Below are positions 43,236-53,146 of a stretch of DNA of 64,000 nucleotides, in pieces. The translations under genes were made by a program, and so were the position numbers. Origin of the DNA: UBA11524 sp045591175 (lineage in GTDB: Bacteria; Bacillota; Clostridia; Christensenellales; Aristaeellaceae); NCBI GenBank assembly GCA_045591175.1, contig JAZNSI010000026.1, positions 4,819-68,818 on the forward strand. Direction: 5' to 3'. Position 1 is the stretch's first letter; every line of letters begins with the position of its first letter. Below the pieces are notes generated by a model, which had not been told where the DNA came from, did no database searches, and saw only the letters and a program-made list of their open reading frames with translations.

Positions 43236-43991
43236 TTACTTGTCGTAATTGACGACCAGGGAGAAGTCCGCAGCCTTCAGGGACGCGCCGCCGATCAGGC
43301 CGCCGTCGATCTCGGGCTGGGCCATCAGGCCCTTGACGTTCTTGGGATTCATGGAACCGCCGTACTGGATGCGCACCTTGTCAGCGCACTCCTGGCCGTA
43401 GGTGCGGGCGATGGCCTTGCGGATCACGCCGATGGTCTCGTTGGCCTGCTCATCGGTGGCAGTCAGGCCGGTGCCGATAGCCCACACGGGCTCGTAAGCG
43501 ATGATGACCTCGTTGGCCACCTGCTCGGCATTCAGGCCGTTCAGGGCCATGATGGTCTGGAAATCAACCAGGCCGTCGGTGGCGCCCGCTTCGCGGACTT
43601 CCTTCATCTCGCCCACGCACAGGATGGCCTTCAGGCCGGCGCCCACGGCAGCCAGCACGCGCTTGTTGACGGTGCGGTCGGTCTCGCCGAAGTACTGACG
43701 GCGCTCGGAGTGACCGATGACCACGTACTCAACACCGGCAGCGACCAGCATATCAGCGGACAGCTCGCCGGTGTAAGCGCCGGAAGCAGCCCAGTGCACG
43801 TTCTGCGCGCCGACCTTGATGTTGGAGCCGGCAGCAGCTTCCTTCACCGCAGCGATGTCCACCGCGGGGACGCAGACGACCACGTCGCACTGCGCGTCAG
43901 CCACCAGGGGCTTGAGCTCGTTGACGAGCGCGGCAGCCTCGGCGGGAGTCTTGTTCATCTTCCAGTTGCCAGCAATGATGGGCTTGCGCAT
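43236..43991 (-). CDS. tpiA: Triosephosphate isomerase
   Basis: The 251-residue glycolytic enzyme has the start PIIAGNWKMNKT (Lys), VIGHSERRQYFGE (His), AYEPVWAIGTG (Glu) and YGGSMNPKN. GAGGTGATTCCA precedes the ATG at 43991. It lies downstream of pgk across a hairpin-rich gap. Confidence 0.97.
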   Translation of the reverse strand: MRKPIIAGNWKMNKTPAEAAALVNELKPLVADAQCDVVVCVPAVDIAAVKEAAAGSNIKVGAQNVHWAASGAYTGELSADMLVAAGVEYVVIGHSERRQYFGETDRTVNKRVLAAVGAGLKAILCVGEMKEVREAGATDGLVDFQTIMALNGLNAEQVANEVIIAYEPVWAIGTGLTATDEQANETIGVIRKAIARTYGQECADKVRIQYGGSMNPKNVKGLMAQPEIDGGLIGGASLKAADFSLVVNYDK

Positions 43992-44063
43992 TGGAATCAC
44001 CTCATACAAACATGTTATTGGCAGAAACACCTTGAAAAAGGCACAAATGTGCCCAGGGAAAAG

Positions 44064-44292
44064 CCGTCCCCGCAAGATTTACGGGGACGGTGTAAACTCC
44101 TTTGGGAGGTGTCGGAGGGCCCGCAGGCTCTCTGACTGCAATCGTGTCCGCCGGGTTTCCCGGCGGCGCGGGGCGTTTTCGACTCCGTCGAAAACATTCC
44201 TTACACGGAGGAACGGCCGTCAGAGCTGTTTACAGCTCTGACAGTGACGGAGTGCAAAACCCCATTCGTGAAAATTCCGCAGAATTTTCACG
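44064..44292. repeat. Array of five perfect hairpins between pgk and tpiA
   Basis: Stems: CCGTCCCCG/CGGGGACGG (44064-44090), CCGCCGGG-TTT (44148-44166), GTTTTCGAC-TCC (44175-44195), GTCAGAGCTG-TTTA (44219-44242) and CGTGAAAATTC-CGCA (44267-44292). All are perfectly paired and four have 3-4-base loops. The last, next to the pgk stop and followed leftward by GGGGTTTTGC, can act as the pgk terminator. Confidence 0.8.
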
Positions 44293-44301
44293 AGACGCGC
44301 A

Positions 44302-45498
<1,197 letters not shown>

Positions 45499-45567
45499 TG
45501 GAATGCACACTCCTTCAAAAAAATCGTCAAAGTGATGTGTATATTTGAGCGCCCGGAGGCGTACAAA

Positions 45568-46596
45568 TCAGTGTTTCAGAATCCGCAGCATTTCCCGTGC
45601 CGCGCCCTCGTCGGTAACGAGGAGAGCGTGCCGGTCATGCCGCAAAACCGCGATGATGGCTTCTGCCTTGTGCTTGCCCGCAGCCACGGCGATCATCCGG
45701 CAGCTGGGGGTCAGCCGGGCCAGGTCAACGCCTACGCTGGAGGATTCCAGCAGGCACTCGCCTTCCCTGTCGTAGTATGCGCCGAAGGACTCGCCCACCG
45801 CGCCGTCCGCCAGCAGCTTTCGCGCCTGAGAGGCGGACACCTTGCTGTCCCGGAGCATCTCCTCCGCGCAGCCAACGCCGTGGAGGATCACATCCGCGCG
45901 CTGGATCAGCTCCATCACCTCGCGCACATCCGGGAGGCGGAGCATTTCCTGCTTGGCAGCGTCATCCATGTAATCGGGCAGGTGGATCAGTCGGTGATGT
46001 CCGCCCAGCCGCCCTGCGATCTCCGCCGCAAGGGTGTTTGCCTGGGTGTGGACATGTCTGCCCCAGCCGCCGCGGGCCGGAACGACCATCACATGCAGCG
46101 GGGACGGGCTGTGCATGGCGCGCGCCGTGGCTGCCATGGTGGAACCGCCGGCCACCGCCAGCGTCGAACCGGAATGGAGCATCCCGCGCACACGATGCGC
46201 TGCGGTGCGTCCCACCTCGTCGATGAGGTTCGCGTCCTGATCCGCGTCACCGGAGACGATGCAGACCCGGTCGGCATTGAGGGCTTTGGCAAGCTCCTCC
46301 TCCAGGCCGGAAAGGTCGTTCATCGCGCGGGTGAAGGCCTGGATGCCGGGAAGGATCTCCCGGGCCTTGTCCGTCAACGTCATGCCCGCGGGATCCAGGC
46401 TGATGAAGCCCTGCTCGCGCAGCTTGTCAGCGCAGGCGCGGATCTCGCGCTCCGTCAGGTGGAGCTTGGCCGCCAGCTGACGCCGTCCCACTGGCGCCAT
46501 GGAGGCAATGCGCTCCAGCACCAGCGCGCGCTGGGAGATCTCCGCCGCCAGATCCGGCGCAAGGGTCTGCATCAGCGAAGCGAAATCGTTTTGCAT
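45568..46596 (-). CDS. cggR: CggR/SorC-family sugar-phosphate-responsive regulator
   Basis: The 342-residue protein has an N-terminal winged helix (about 18-75, ISQRALVLERIASM then LTEREIRACADKL) and a SorC-type sugar-phosphate-binding domain (about 95-340, with VAGGSTMAATARAM, VVPARGG, LLADGAVGESFG). In Bacillus CggR represses gapA-pgk-tpi-pgm-eno and is released by fructose 1,6-bisphosphate. Here it heads pgk and tpiA, with no gapA. AGGAGG is close to the ATG at 46596. Confidence 0.88.
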   Translation of the reverse strand: MQNDFASLMQTLAPDLAAEISQRALVLERIASMAPVGRRQLAAKLHLTEREIRACADKLREQGFISLDPAGMTLTDKAREILPGIQAFTRAMNDLSGLEEELAKALNADRVCIVSGDADQDANLIDEVGRTAAHRVRGMLHSGSTLAVAGGSTMAATARAMHSPSPLHVMVVPARGGWGRHVHTQANTLAAEIAGRLGGHHRLIHLPDYMDDAAKQEMLRLPDVREVMELIQRADVILHGVGCAEEMLRDSKVSASQARKLLADGAVGESFGAYYDREGECLLESSSVGVDLARLTPSCRMIAVAAGKHKAEAIIAVLRHDRHALLVTDEGAAREMLRILKH

Positions 46597-46639
46597 AATG
46601 CCTCCTTGCTCAAGCGGTCGCACAAACGCCTACCTGATT

Positions 46640-46668
46640 ATTTTACCACGTTTCCTCCGGATTGGCAA
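46640..46668 (-). promoter_or_regulatory. Promoter of cggR-pgk
   Basis: TTGCCA, 17 bases, TAAAAT, 43 bp before cggR. A CggR operator would be expected here, but I could not define one. Confidence 0.7.
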
Positions 46669-46759
46669 TAGCCCGGCGGGTCAAAAAGCGCCCACAGGCC
46701 GGGTTTTTCGTCAGAATTTTCACGATTTCCCCATGCACGACTGTACTGGAGGTGTTTTT

Positions 46760-47017
46760 TTGCCTGCTTCTCGCTTGCAGAGCCTTGCCATTTTGATCCC
46801 CGCTGCGCTGCTGCTGACGCTGTTTTCCCTGCGTTACGATCCGCAAAAACCCCATGCGCGCTGGCTGCGGCACGGGGTTGTGGGGCTATTGATGCTATGC
46901 GTTTGGAACCTGCTGCCCCTGCCGCATCTGGGGGTGAATCCCCTGTCGGCCATGGTCACCGGCGCGCTGGGGCTGCCGGGGCTGGGGCTGGTGGCAGTCA
47001 TGAACATGCTGCCGTAA
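46760..47017 (+). CDS. BofA-like protein (pro-sigma-K processing inhibitor family)
   Basis: 85 residues with two hydrophobic segments (about 6-25 and 40-58) and the family-type end LGVNPLSAMVTGALGLPGLGL. BofA anchors and inhibits the SpoIVFB protease in sporulating Bacillus. The start is TTG at 46760, with GGAGGTG 6 bases before it; the longer frame has no site. It is the only plus-strand gene here, divergent from cggR. It suggests a spore-forming lineage. Confidence 0.75.
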   Translation: MPASRLQSLAILIPAALLLTLFSLRYDPQKPHARWLRHGVVGLLMLCVWNLLPLPHLGVNPLSAMVTGALGLPGLGLVAVMNMLP

Positions 47018-47029
47018 GCGGGCCCCCCC

Positions 47030-48175
47030 TTAGCAAGTCACGATCTCGATGCCGTCCATGGCCTCCTGGATGAGGGCCTCCATGTCCAGCTTGGCTTCCG
47101 CCGCCTCGATGATGTCAAGATGCGGATGGGTCGCAGGATGGCGGGGCGTGAAGACCGTGCAGCAGTCCTCGTAGGGCAGGCTGGAGGTTTCCATCGTGCC
47201 GATCTTTTCGGCAATGGCGATGATCTCGGTCTTATCAAAGCCGATCACCGGGCGGAAGACGGGCATGTTCACCACCATATCCGTGGTACCCAGGGCCGTC
47301 ATGGTCTGGGAGGCCACCTGACCGATGGATTCGCCGGTGATCAGCGCCTCGGACTTCTCGGTGATGGCCACGCGCTCGGCGATGCGCATCATGAAGCGGC
47401 GCATGATCAGCGTCGTGTACTCGTCTGGGCACTTCTCGTGGATCTCCATCTGGATCTTGGTGAAGGGCACCACGTGCACGCGGATGCCGCAGCAGCTCTC
47501 GGAGAGGATGCGGGCCAGGTCAAGCACCTTTTCCTTCGCGCGGTCGGAGGTGTAGGGGTAGGAGTGGAAGTGCACCGCATTGATGTGCACGCCGCGCTTG
47601 GCGATCATCCAGCCAGCCACGGGGCTGTCGATGCCGCCGGACAGCAGCAGCGTCGCGCGGCCGTTGGTGCCCACGGGCATGCCGCCCACGGCGGGGATGA
47701 CCTTCACATACAGGTAGGCGTGATCGCGGATCTCCACATTCATGACATGATCGGGATTCTTCACGTCCACAGAGAGATTCTTGTTGGCAACCAGTACCCG
47801 GTGGCCGATCTGCCCGTTGATGGCAGGGCTGTCCAGGGGGTAGCGCTTGTCGGAGCGGCGGGCCGTCACCTTGAAGGTACCCTTCAGGTCAGCCATCATG
47901 GCGACCGCCTGGGCCGCCACCGCATCGAAGTCCTCCTTGGGCATCTCGATGGCCGGGCACACACTGTGCACACCAAAGACCTTCGTGACCTTGCGGATGG
48001 CCTCGTCCTGATCGGAATAATCAGTAACGAAGATGCGGCTGTCGTTGAGGTAGACCGTCGCGCCCAGATCCTGCACGGCGCGCTTGACGCGCTTGACCAG
48101 CGCGCGCATGAAAACGGGGCGGTTCTGCCCCTTGAGGAAAATCTCGCCATAGCGGACGAGCAGCAGTTCACGCAT
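47030..48175 (-). CDS. thiI: tRNA 4-thiouridine synthase
   Basis: Sulfurates U8 of tRNA (and may serve thiazole synthesis). The 381-residue protein has an N-terminal ferredoxin-like/THUMP region (1-165) and a PP-loop LLLSGGIDSPVAGW (near 180). It ends without a rhodanese domain, the usual Bacillota form, which receives sulfur from a dedicated cysteine desulfurase such as the one encoded just upstream. Confidence 0.95.
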   Translation of the reverse strand: MRELLLVRYGEIFLKGQNRPVFMRALVKRVKRAVQDLGATVYLNDSRIFVTDYSDQDEAIRKVTKVFGVHSVCPAIEMPKEDFDAVAAQAVAMMADLKGTFKVTARRSDKRYPLDSPAINGQIGHRVLVANKNLSVDVKNPDHVMNVEIRDHAYLYVKVIPAVGGMPVGTNGRATLLLSGGIDSPVAGWMIAKRGVHINAVHFHSYPYTSDRAKEKVLDLARILSESCCGIRVHVVPFTKIQMEIHEKCPDEYTTLIMRRFMMRIAERVAITEKSEALITGESIGQVASQTMTALGTTDMVVNMPVFRPVIGFDKTEIIAIAEKIGTMETSSLPYEDCCTVFTPRHPATHPHLDIIEAAEAKLDMEALIQEAMDGIEIVTC

Positions 48176-48244
48176 GGTTGGTACTCCTTATCTTAATCGA
48201 ATCATTGAAGAATGTATCCACATAAAGGACTTCCAGCAAAATGC

Positions 48245-48496
48245 TCACTGTTTTGTTCGCTTTTGATTTCGCTTATCCAGTTTCCATCGCAGCAAAAATA
48301 TCATTGCCAGGCACAAGAGACAGCAGCCCTTCATTTGCCTCCAACTAAGTGGACAGGCCATCCTTTCCAGGAATTTTTCCACCGTCAAAGCGCTGGTAAA
48401 CCATTCGTAAATACTCAGCGCCCCGCAAGGAATAGCAAACATCCAAAGCAGCAAATAAATGGCAGACGCAATTTTTTCGACAATTCGGTTTTTCAT
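48245..48496 (-). CDS. Small two-pass membrane protein
   Basis: 83 residues with two hydrophobic segments (about 10-30 and 58-74) and a strongly basic end KLDKRNQKRTKQ. No family recognised. The ATG at 48496 has only a weak AGAGAAAG site; an upstream TTG within the desulfurase end is possible. It lies between the desulfurase and thiI genes. Confidence 0.5.
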   Translation of the reverse strand: MKNRIVEKIASAIYLLLWMFAIPCGALSIYEWFTSALTVEKFLERMACPLSWRQMKGCCLLCLAMIFLLRWKLDKRNQKRTKQ

Positions 48497-48512
48497 TGTC
48501 TTTCTCTGCTTC

Positions 48513-49673
48513 TTATCTCCTGACAAATGCCTTGAGCATGTCGTAGTGTTTCTTGATGGCTGCGACGGTGTAGTCGACGTCCTCCTCCGTCACATCAGGG
48601 CAGAGGGAGAAGCGCAGCGCGCAGTCTGCGTCAGCGGTGGACAGGCCCATGGCCGTCAGCACCGAGGACACCTTCTGCTTGTGGGCTCCGCAGGCGCTGC
48701 CCGCGCTGACGTAAATGCCGTCGCCCTCCAGGGCAAAGAGCATCGTCTGGCTGCGGACGGGCGCCAGGGTCACATTGAGGATATGGCACGCGCAGGCCGG
48801 ATCATCCATATCCGGGCCGTTGAGCTTGGCATTGGGGACAGCCGCCTGAATGCCCGCCCATAGCCGCTGCTTGAGCGCCATCATGCGCTCGCAGCCCTCT
48901 GCCGGATAGGTGCGAACCGCCTCGCCCATGCCGACGATGCCGGGGACATTCTCCGTGCCGGAGCGGATGTCGCCCTCCTGCCCGCCGCCAAAGACAAGGG
49001 GCGCCACGCGGTGACCCTTGCGCAGGATCAATCCGCCCACGCCCTTGCTGGCGTGGATCTTGTGGCCGGAGAAGGCGTAGCTCTGCACGCCGGACTTGCC
49101 GAAGTGGAACGGCACCCGCAGGAAGCCCTGCACGCCATCCACATGGATGGCGGCCTTGGGGCAATACTGGTCGCGCAGCCTGCACACCGCCTCGATGGGC
49201 TGCACCGCACCGACCTCGTTGTTCACCTGCATGAGGGTGATCAGGTGCACGTCCTCCCCCAGCATGGCTTCCAGCTTTTCAAGGTCGCACACGCCGCGCT
49301 TGTCCACAGGAACATGCTGCACCTTGTGGCCCATGCGCTCGATCTCCTGTGCGCAGTTGAGCACCGCCGGGTGCTCCACGCTGAAGAGCAGCACGCGGCC
49401 GGGCTTCTTCACCGTACGCAGATATCCGAGGATGGCCAGGTTATCCGCCTCGGTGCCGCCGGCGGTGAACACCAGCGTGTGGCCCGCCGCCCCCGCGGCC
49501 TTCAGGCAGATATCCCGCGCGGCCGTCATCAGCTTCTCCGCCTGCATGGCGGGCTGATACAACGCGCTGGGATTATGCCAGTTTTCCGTCAAAACCCGGA
49601 GCATAGCAGACACCACCGCATCCGACGGACGGGTGGTGGCGCTGTTGTCCAGATATACATTTCTGTTCGGCAT
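48513..49673 (-). CDS. Cysteine desulfurase, NifS/IscS type
   Basis: PLP enzyme that removes sulfur from cysteine. The 386-residue protein begins NVYLDNSATTRPS and has FTAGGTEADNLAIL, the PLP lysine in SGHKIHASKG and the active Cys in AGSACGAHK. With thiI 340 bp downstream it resembles the NifZ-ThiI pair of Bacillus, so it probably feeds tRNA thiolation. Confidence 0.94.
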   Translation of the reverse strand: MPNRNVYLDNSATTRPSDAVVSAMLRVLTENWHNPSALYQPAMQAEKLMTAARDICLKAAGAAGHTLVFTAGGTEADNLAILGYLRTVKKPGRVLLFSVEHPAVLNCAQEIERMGHKVQHVPVDKRGVCDLEKLEAMLGEDVHLITLMQVNNEVGAVQPIEAVCRLRDQYCPKAAIHVDGVQGFLRVPFHFGKSGVQSYAFSGHKIHASKGVGGLILRKGHRVAPLVFGGGQEGDIRSGTENVPGIVGMGEAVRTYPAEGCERMMALKQRLWAGIQAAVPNAKLNGPDMDDPACACHILNVTLAPVRSQTMLFALEGDGIYVSAGSACGAHKQKVSSVLTAMGLSTADADCALRFSLCPDVTEEDVDYTVAAIKKHYDMLKAFVRR

Positions 49674-49678
49674 AGGGA

Positions 49679-50206
49679 TCAGTTCTCCTGATGTGCGCCG
49701 TAGGGCAGGTAGTGCTTAATGTAGCCCACCAGCTCCTCGCTGGGCTCAAAGACGATGACGCTCTTCTTGCCTTCCTTAGAGAAAGCCAGGTAGTACAGCT
49801 CGCTGTCGCGGTTGAGGAACCAGCGCAGATGCTTCACGTCGCCCTGGGTGTGGCGGCGGAAGGAGCCGCTCTGCACCTTGCCGAAGGCGTCCACCTTCGC
49901 CACATTCAGGCTGCCCAGAGACTTGCGCTTCTTGTTGTTGAACACCATCGCAAAGTCCAGCGCGCCGTTGGTGAAGGTGTACTCGTACTCGGTGCGGAAC
50001 TTGTCATGGGTGAACCACAGGTACACCGCAATGCCGATCATCACCACCGCGGGGATCAGCGCGCCCAGGCCTGCCGCCATAACGCTCTGCAAAAAGAGGA
50101 AGCCCAGCACGCCGGTGACGATCATCAGCACCAGGCTGGCATAATACAGAATCTCATCCAGCGCGCGGTTACGCTTGGAAACAGCCTCTTCCAGAAAACG
50201 ATCCAT
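49679..50206 (-). CDS. Conserved two-helix membrane protein, function unknown
   Basis: 175 residues starting MDRFLEEAVSKRN, two adjacent hydrophobic segments (about 20-43 and 45-66), then a soluble domain with YEYTFTNGALDFAMVFNNKKRK and a hydrophobic/charged alternation. I have an impression of a conserved clostridial family but cannot confirm it. It lies 5 bp before the cysteine desulfurase gene. Confidence 0.75.
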   Translation of the reverse strand: MDRFLEEAVSKRNRALDEILYYASLVLMIVTGVLGFLFLQSVMAAGLGALIPAVVMIGIAVYLWFTHDKFRTEYEYTFTNGALDFAMVFNNKKRKSLGSLNVAKVDAFGKVQSGSFRRHTQGDVKHLRWFLNRDSELYYLAFSKEGKKSVIVFEPSEELVGYIKHYLPYGAHQEN

Positions 50207-50256
50207 TGGTATATCCTCCCGAAAAGAATTTCTTGCTTGATGATAAATCCTGAATG

Positions 50257-50709
50257 TTAAAGCAGGATGAAGGCCACGGCCACCAGCACACCCACGACAA
50301 AACCGCCAGCAACCTCCACCTTCGTGTGGCCGACCAGCTCCTTGAGCTCCACGTCGGTAATGGGCTGCCCGTCCACGAATACCTTGCGGACGATCTCGTT
50401 GAGCACCTGCCCCTGCACGCCCGTCTCGTGGCGCACGCCGGACGCATCATACATGACGATCGCCGCCAGCACTACCGCAATCGCGAAACAGGCCGAATCA
50501 AAGCCCAGCGTCGCGCCCACCATGATGGCCAGGGACACCACAAAAGCCGTATGAGAGGACGGCATGCCGCCGCTGCCGAAGAAGCGCATCCAGTCCAGTT
50601 TCTTCTCCACCAGCCAGTAGGTAGGAATCTTCAGCGCCTGGGCCGCAAACCAGCCCGCCACGGCGCACCACAGCACCCGATTCTGAAAAATGCCAAGAAT
50701 GTCGTGCAA
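50257..50709 (-). CDS. Divergent PAP2 (DUF212) family membrane protein
   Basis: 150 residues with four hydrophobic segments, the acid-phosphatase-like SGGMPSSHTAFVV and YDASGVRHETG motifs. The likely start is TTG at 50709, because GGAGG lies 9 bases before it; the GTG at 50739 has no good site. Lipid phosphate or polyprenyl phosphate substrates are possible; the isoprenoid gene ispA lies upstream. Confidence 0.85.
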   Translation of the reverse strand: MHDILGIFQNRVLWCAVAGWFAAQALKIPTYWLVEKKLDWMRFFGSGGMPSSHTAFVVSLAIMVGATLGFDSACFAIAVVLAAIVMYDASGVRHETGVQGQVLNEIVRKVFVDGQPITDVELKELVGHTKVEVAGGFVVGVLVAVAFILL

Positions 50710-50761
50710 AGAGAAAACCTCCGTTTCCTTCGCGCGCACGGCACACGAAAAGTTATCTTTC

Positions 50762-51637
50762 TTATTGTACTCTGTTCAGGGTGCTTTGCGCAAGGGTTTT
50801 GAGGAAATTTGTCTCGCCCTGCAGCAAATTCAGCGCGTTGACCGCCTTCTCCACGGCATTCTTTGCGTCCTCGCGGGTCGCTTCGACGCCCTTGACCGCC
50901 ACCCAGGTGAGTTTTCCTTCCGCAGCATCCTTGCCGGGGGTCTTGCCCAGGATCGCCGCATCGCCCTCCACGTCCAGCAGGTCGTCCACCATCTGGAACG
51001 CCAAGCCCAGTTGCAGGCCGTATTCACAGCCCGCAGCGATCGCCGCATCATCCGCCCCGGCGAGGATAAAGCCCGCCTCAATGGGCGCGGTGAGCAGGTC
51101 CGCCGTCTTGTGCCGGTGGATGTAATCAACCTTCTCCAGCGTGGGGGTACTCCCCTCCCCGGTCACGTCCATGACCTGCCCTGCCACCATGCCGGTCACG
51201 CCGGCGCGGCGGGCAATGGCTTCCGCAGCGCGGACGCCACGAAGGTCGCCCATCTTCACCGCAGCACGCAGCATCAGCTCCATCGCCGCAGACAGAAGGC
51301 CGTCGCCCGCCAGGATCGCCATGCCCTCGCCGTACACCTTGTGATTGGTGGGGCGGCCGCGGCGCAGGTCGTCGTTGTCCATCGCAGGCAGATCATCATG
51401 GATGAGGGAGTAAGTGTGGATCATCTCCAGCGCACAGGCGAAGGGCAGCGCCTCGTTCACATTGCCGCCCAGCGTATCGCAGCTCGCCAGCAGCAGCACC
51501 GGACGCAGCCGTTTGCCGCCCGCCGACAGGGAGTAATCCATCGCCTCAAAGAGCTTCTCCGGGATGTACCCCAGCGAGGCCAGCTGCGCAGACAACGCTC
51601 CCTCCACCAGGGTCAGGTACTCGGCATAGGTCTTCAT
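50762..51637 (-). CDS. ispA: Polyprenyl (farnesyl-type) diphosphate synthase
   Basis: Condenses IPP with allylic diphosphates. The 291-residue protein has the first Asp-rich motif DDLPAMDNDDLRRGRPTNH and the second in FQMVDDLLD. Its start overlaps the xseB stop by 4 bp. Length and the xseB-xseA context match ispA of other Clostridia. The product chain length is inferred. Confidence 0.93.
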   Translation of the reverse strand: MKTYAEYLTLVEGALSAQLASLGYIPEKLFEAMDYSLSAGGKRLRPVLLLASCDTLGGNVNEALPFACALEMIHTYSLIHDDLPAMDNDDLRRGRPTNHKVYGEGMAILAGDGLLSAAMELMLRAAVKMGDLRGVRAAEAIARRAGVTGMVAGQVMDVTGEGSTPTLEKVDYIHRHKTADLLTAPIEAGFILAGADDAAIAAGCEYGLQLGLAFQMVDDLLDVEGDAAILGKTPGKDAAEGKLTWVAVKGVEATREDAKNAVEKAVNALNLLQGETNFLKTLAQSTLNRVQ

Positions 51638-51870
51638 TCGTCAACCTCCAGGGGAACTTCCTCGTCAGAGCCGTCAGCAGCGCGGCGCAGCACCGTCAGC
51701 TTCTGCTGGGCGGCTTGCAGCTCCTTTTCCAGCGCAGACAGGGCCTGCATACCCTCTTCGTAGCGCTTGAGCGCATCCTCCAGCGGCAGCGCGCCGCCTT
51801 CCATCTCGCTGATCAGCATTTCCACCTGGGCGAGGCGTTCCTCAAAGGTCTGCTTTTTCTTTGCAGCCAT
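51634..51870 (-). CDS. xseB: Exodeoxyribonuclease VII small subunit
   Basis: 78 residues with the family core FEERLAQVEMLISEMEGGALPLEDALKRYEEGM cut to its key parts: FEERL, LISEME, LPLE and YEEGM. One base separates it from xseA. Confidence 0.93.
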   Translation of the reverse strand: MAAKKKQTFEERLAQVEMLISEMEGGALPLEDALKRYEEGMQALSALEKELQAAQQKLTVLRRAADGSDEEVPLEVDE

Positions 51871-51871
51871 G

Positions 51872-53128
51872 TTATTTCCTCCGTTCGACCTCTACGCTGC
51901 CGTCGCGGAAACGCAAGGTCATCTGGTCGATCTTATTGGCACGTTCCGCGCTGCTGACGACGCGCCCGCCGTCCATGACCAGCGCATAGCCGCGTTCCAG
52001 CACGGCGGACGGGTTGAGCGCTGCCAGCCTTGCCTTCGCCCGCGCAATGCGTTCCTGGGGATGAGCCATGCGCTTGTCCATCGCCGCGTCCAGCCGCATG
52101 CCGGCCATGCCGATGCGGTGCGCCAGCGCGGGCAGCTTCGCGTCCATGGCGGCGTTCAGGCGGAGCATCATGCCGTCCACCTGCGCCGTCAGCGCCGTGA
52201 TCCGCTGCTCCGGGCGGAGGGCTTCCATCCGCCTTTGCAGCGTCAGCAGCTCGTAGCGGCGATCCTGCAAAAGGCCCGACATCGCGTCCGTCATGTGACG
52301 GCGGATGTCCCGCAGCCCCTCGATGATCTCCCGCCGGTCGGGCACAGCCATCTCCGCCGCATTGGAGGGGGTGGAAGCCCGTGCGTCCGCCGCGAAATCA
52401 GCGATGGTGGTGTCCGTTTCGTGGCCCACTGCGCTGATCACGGGGATGGGGCTTTCCGCGATGGCCCGGGCGACGATCTCCTCATTAAAGGCCCACAGGT
52501 CCTCCATGGAGCCGCCGCCGCGCCCGGTGATGATCACGTCGATCCCCGGGAGCGTCCCGGCCTTGCGGATCGCCGCAGCGATATCCTCCGCCGCACCCTG
52601 CCCCTGCACCTGCACCGGCAGCAGCACCAGCGGTACACCGGGATCGCGCCTCGCCGCCACCCGCCGGATGTCGTGCAGTACCGCGCCGGTTTCCGACGTG
52701 ACTACCGCGATCTTGCGCGGCCGCCACGGCAGCGGACGCTTCCGCGCCTGATCGAACAGGCCCTCTAATTGGAGCTTCTGCTTGAGCGCCTCGAACTGCT
52801 GGTACAGCGTGCCCACGCCGTCCGGGCGCATGTTTTCGCAATAGAGCTGGTACGTGCCGCTCTCCGGGTACAGGCTGACTTGCCCTGACACGATGACGCT
52901 CAATCCGTCCATCGGGCGGATGGACTGGCGCATGGCGTTTTGCCGGAACATCACCGCGCTGATGCGGCAGCGGTCGTCCTTGAGGGTGAAGTACCAGTGT
53001 CCCGACGAGTGCCGCTTGAAGTTGCTGATCTCGCCCCGCAGCCGGATGCTGCGCAGCGCCGGATCAGCGTTCAGCATCGCCCGGACGTATTCGTTGAGGT
53101 CGCTGACCTCCAGGATCCATTCAGGCAT
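51872..53128 (-). CDS. xseA: Exodeoxyribonuclease VII large subunit
   Basis: Single-strand DNA exonuclease. The 418-residue protein has an N-terminal OB fold (LRGEISNFKRHSSGHWYFTLKD), the catalytic region (AVVTSETGAVLHDI, TGRGGGSMEDLWAFN, SAVGHETDTTIADFAAD) and a C-terminal coiled coil. Confidence 0.96.
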   Translation of the reverse strand: MPEWILEVSDLNEYVRAMLNADPALRSIRLRGEISNFKRHSSGHWYFTLKDDRCRISAVMFRQNAMRQSIRPMDGLSVIVSGQVSLYPESGTYQLYCENMRPDGVGTLYQQFEALKQKLQLEGLFDQARKRPLPWRPRKIAVVTSETGAVLHDIRRVAARRDPGVPLVLLPVQVQGQGAAEDIAAAIRKAGTLPGIDVIITGRGGGSMEDLWAFNEEIVARAIAESPIPVISAVGHETDTTIADFAADARASTPSNAAEMAVPDRREIIEGLRDIRRHMTDAMSGLLQDRRYELLTLQRRMEALRPEQRITALTAQVDGMMLRLNAAMDAKLPALAHRIGMAGMRLDAAMDKRMAHPQERIARAKARLAALNPSAVLERGYALVMDGGRVVSSAERANKIDQMTLRFRDGSVEVERRK

Positions 53129-53146
53129 GGGGGACTTCGTCCCTTC

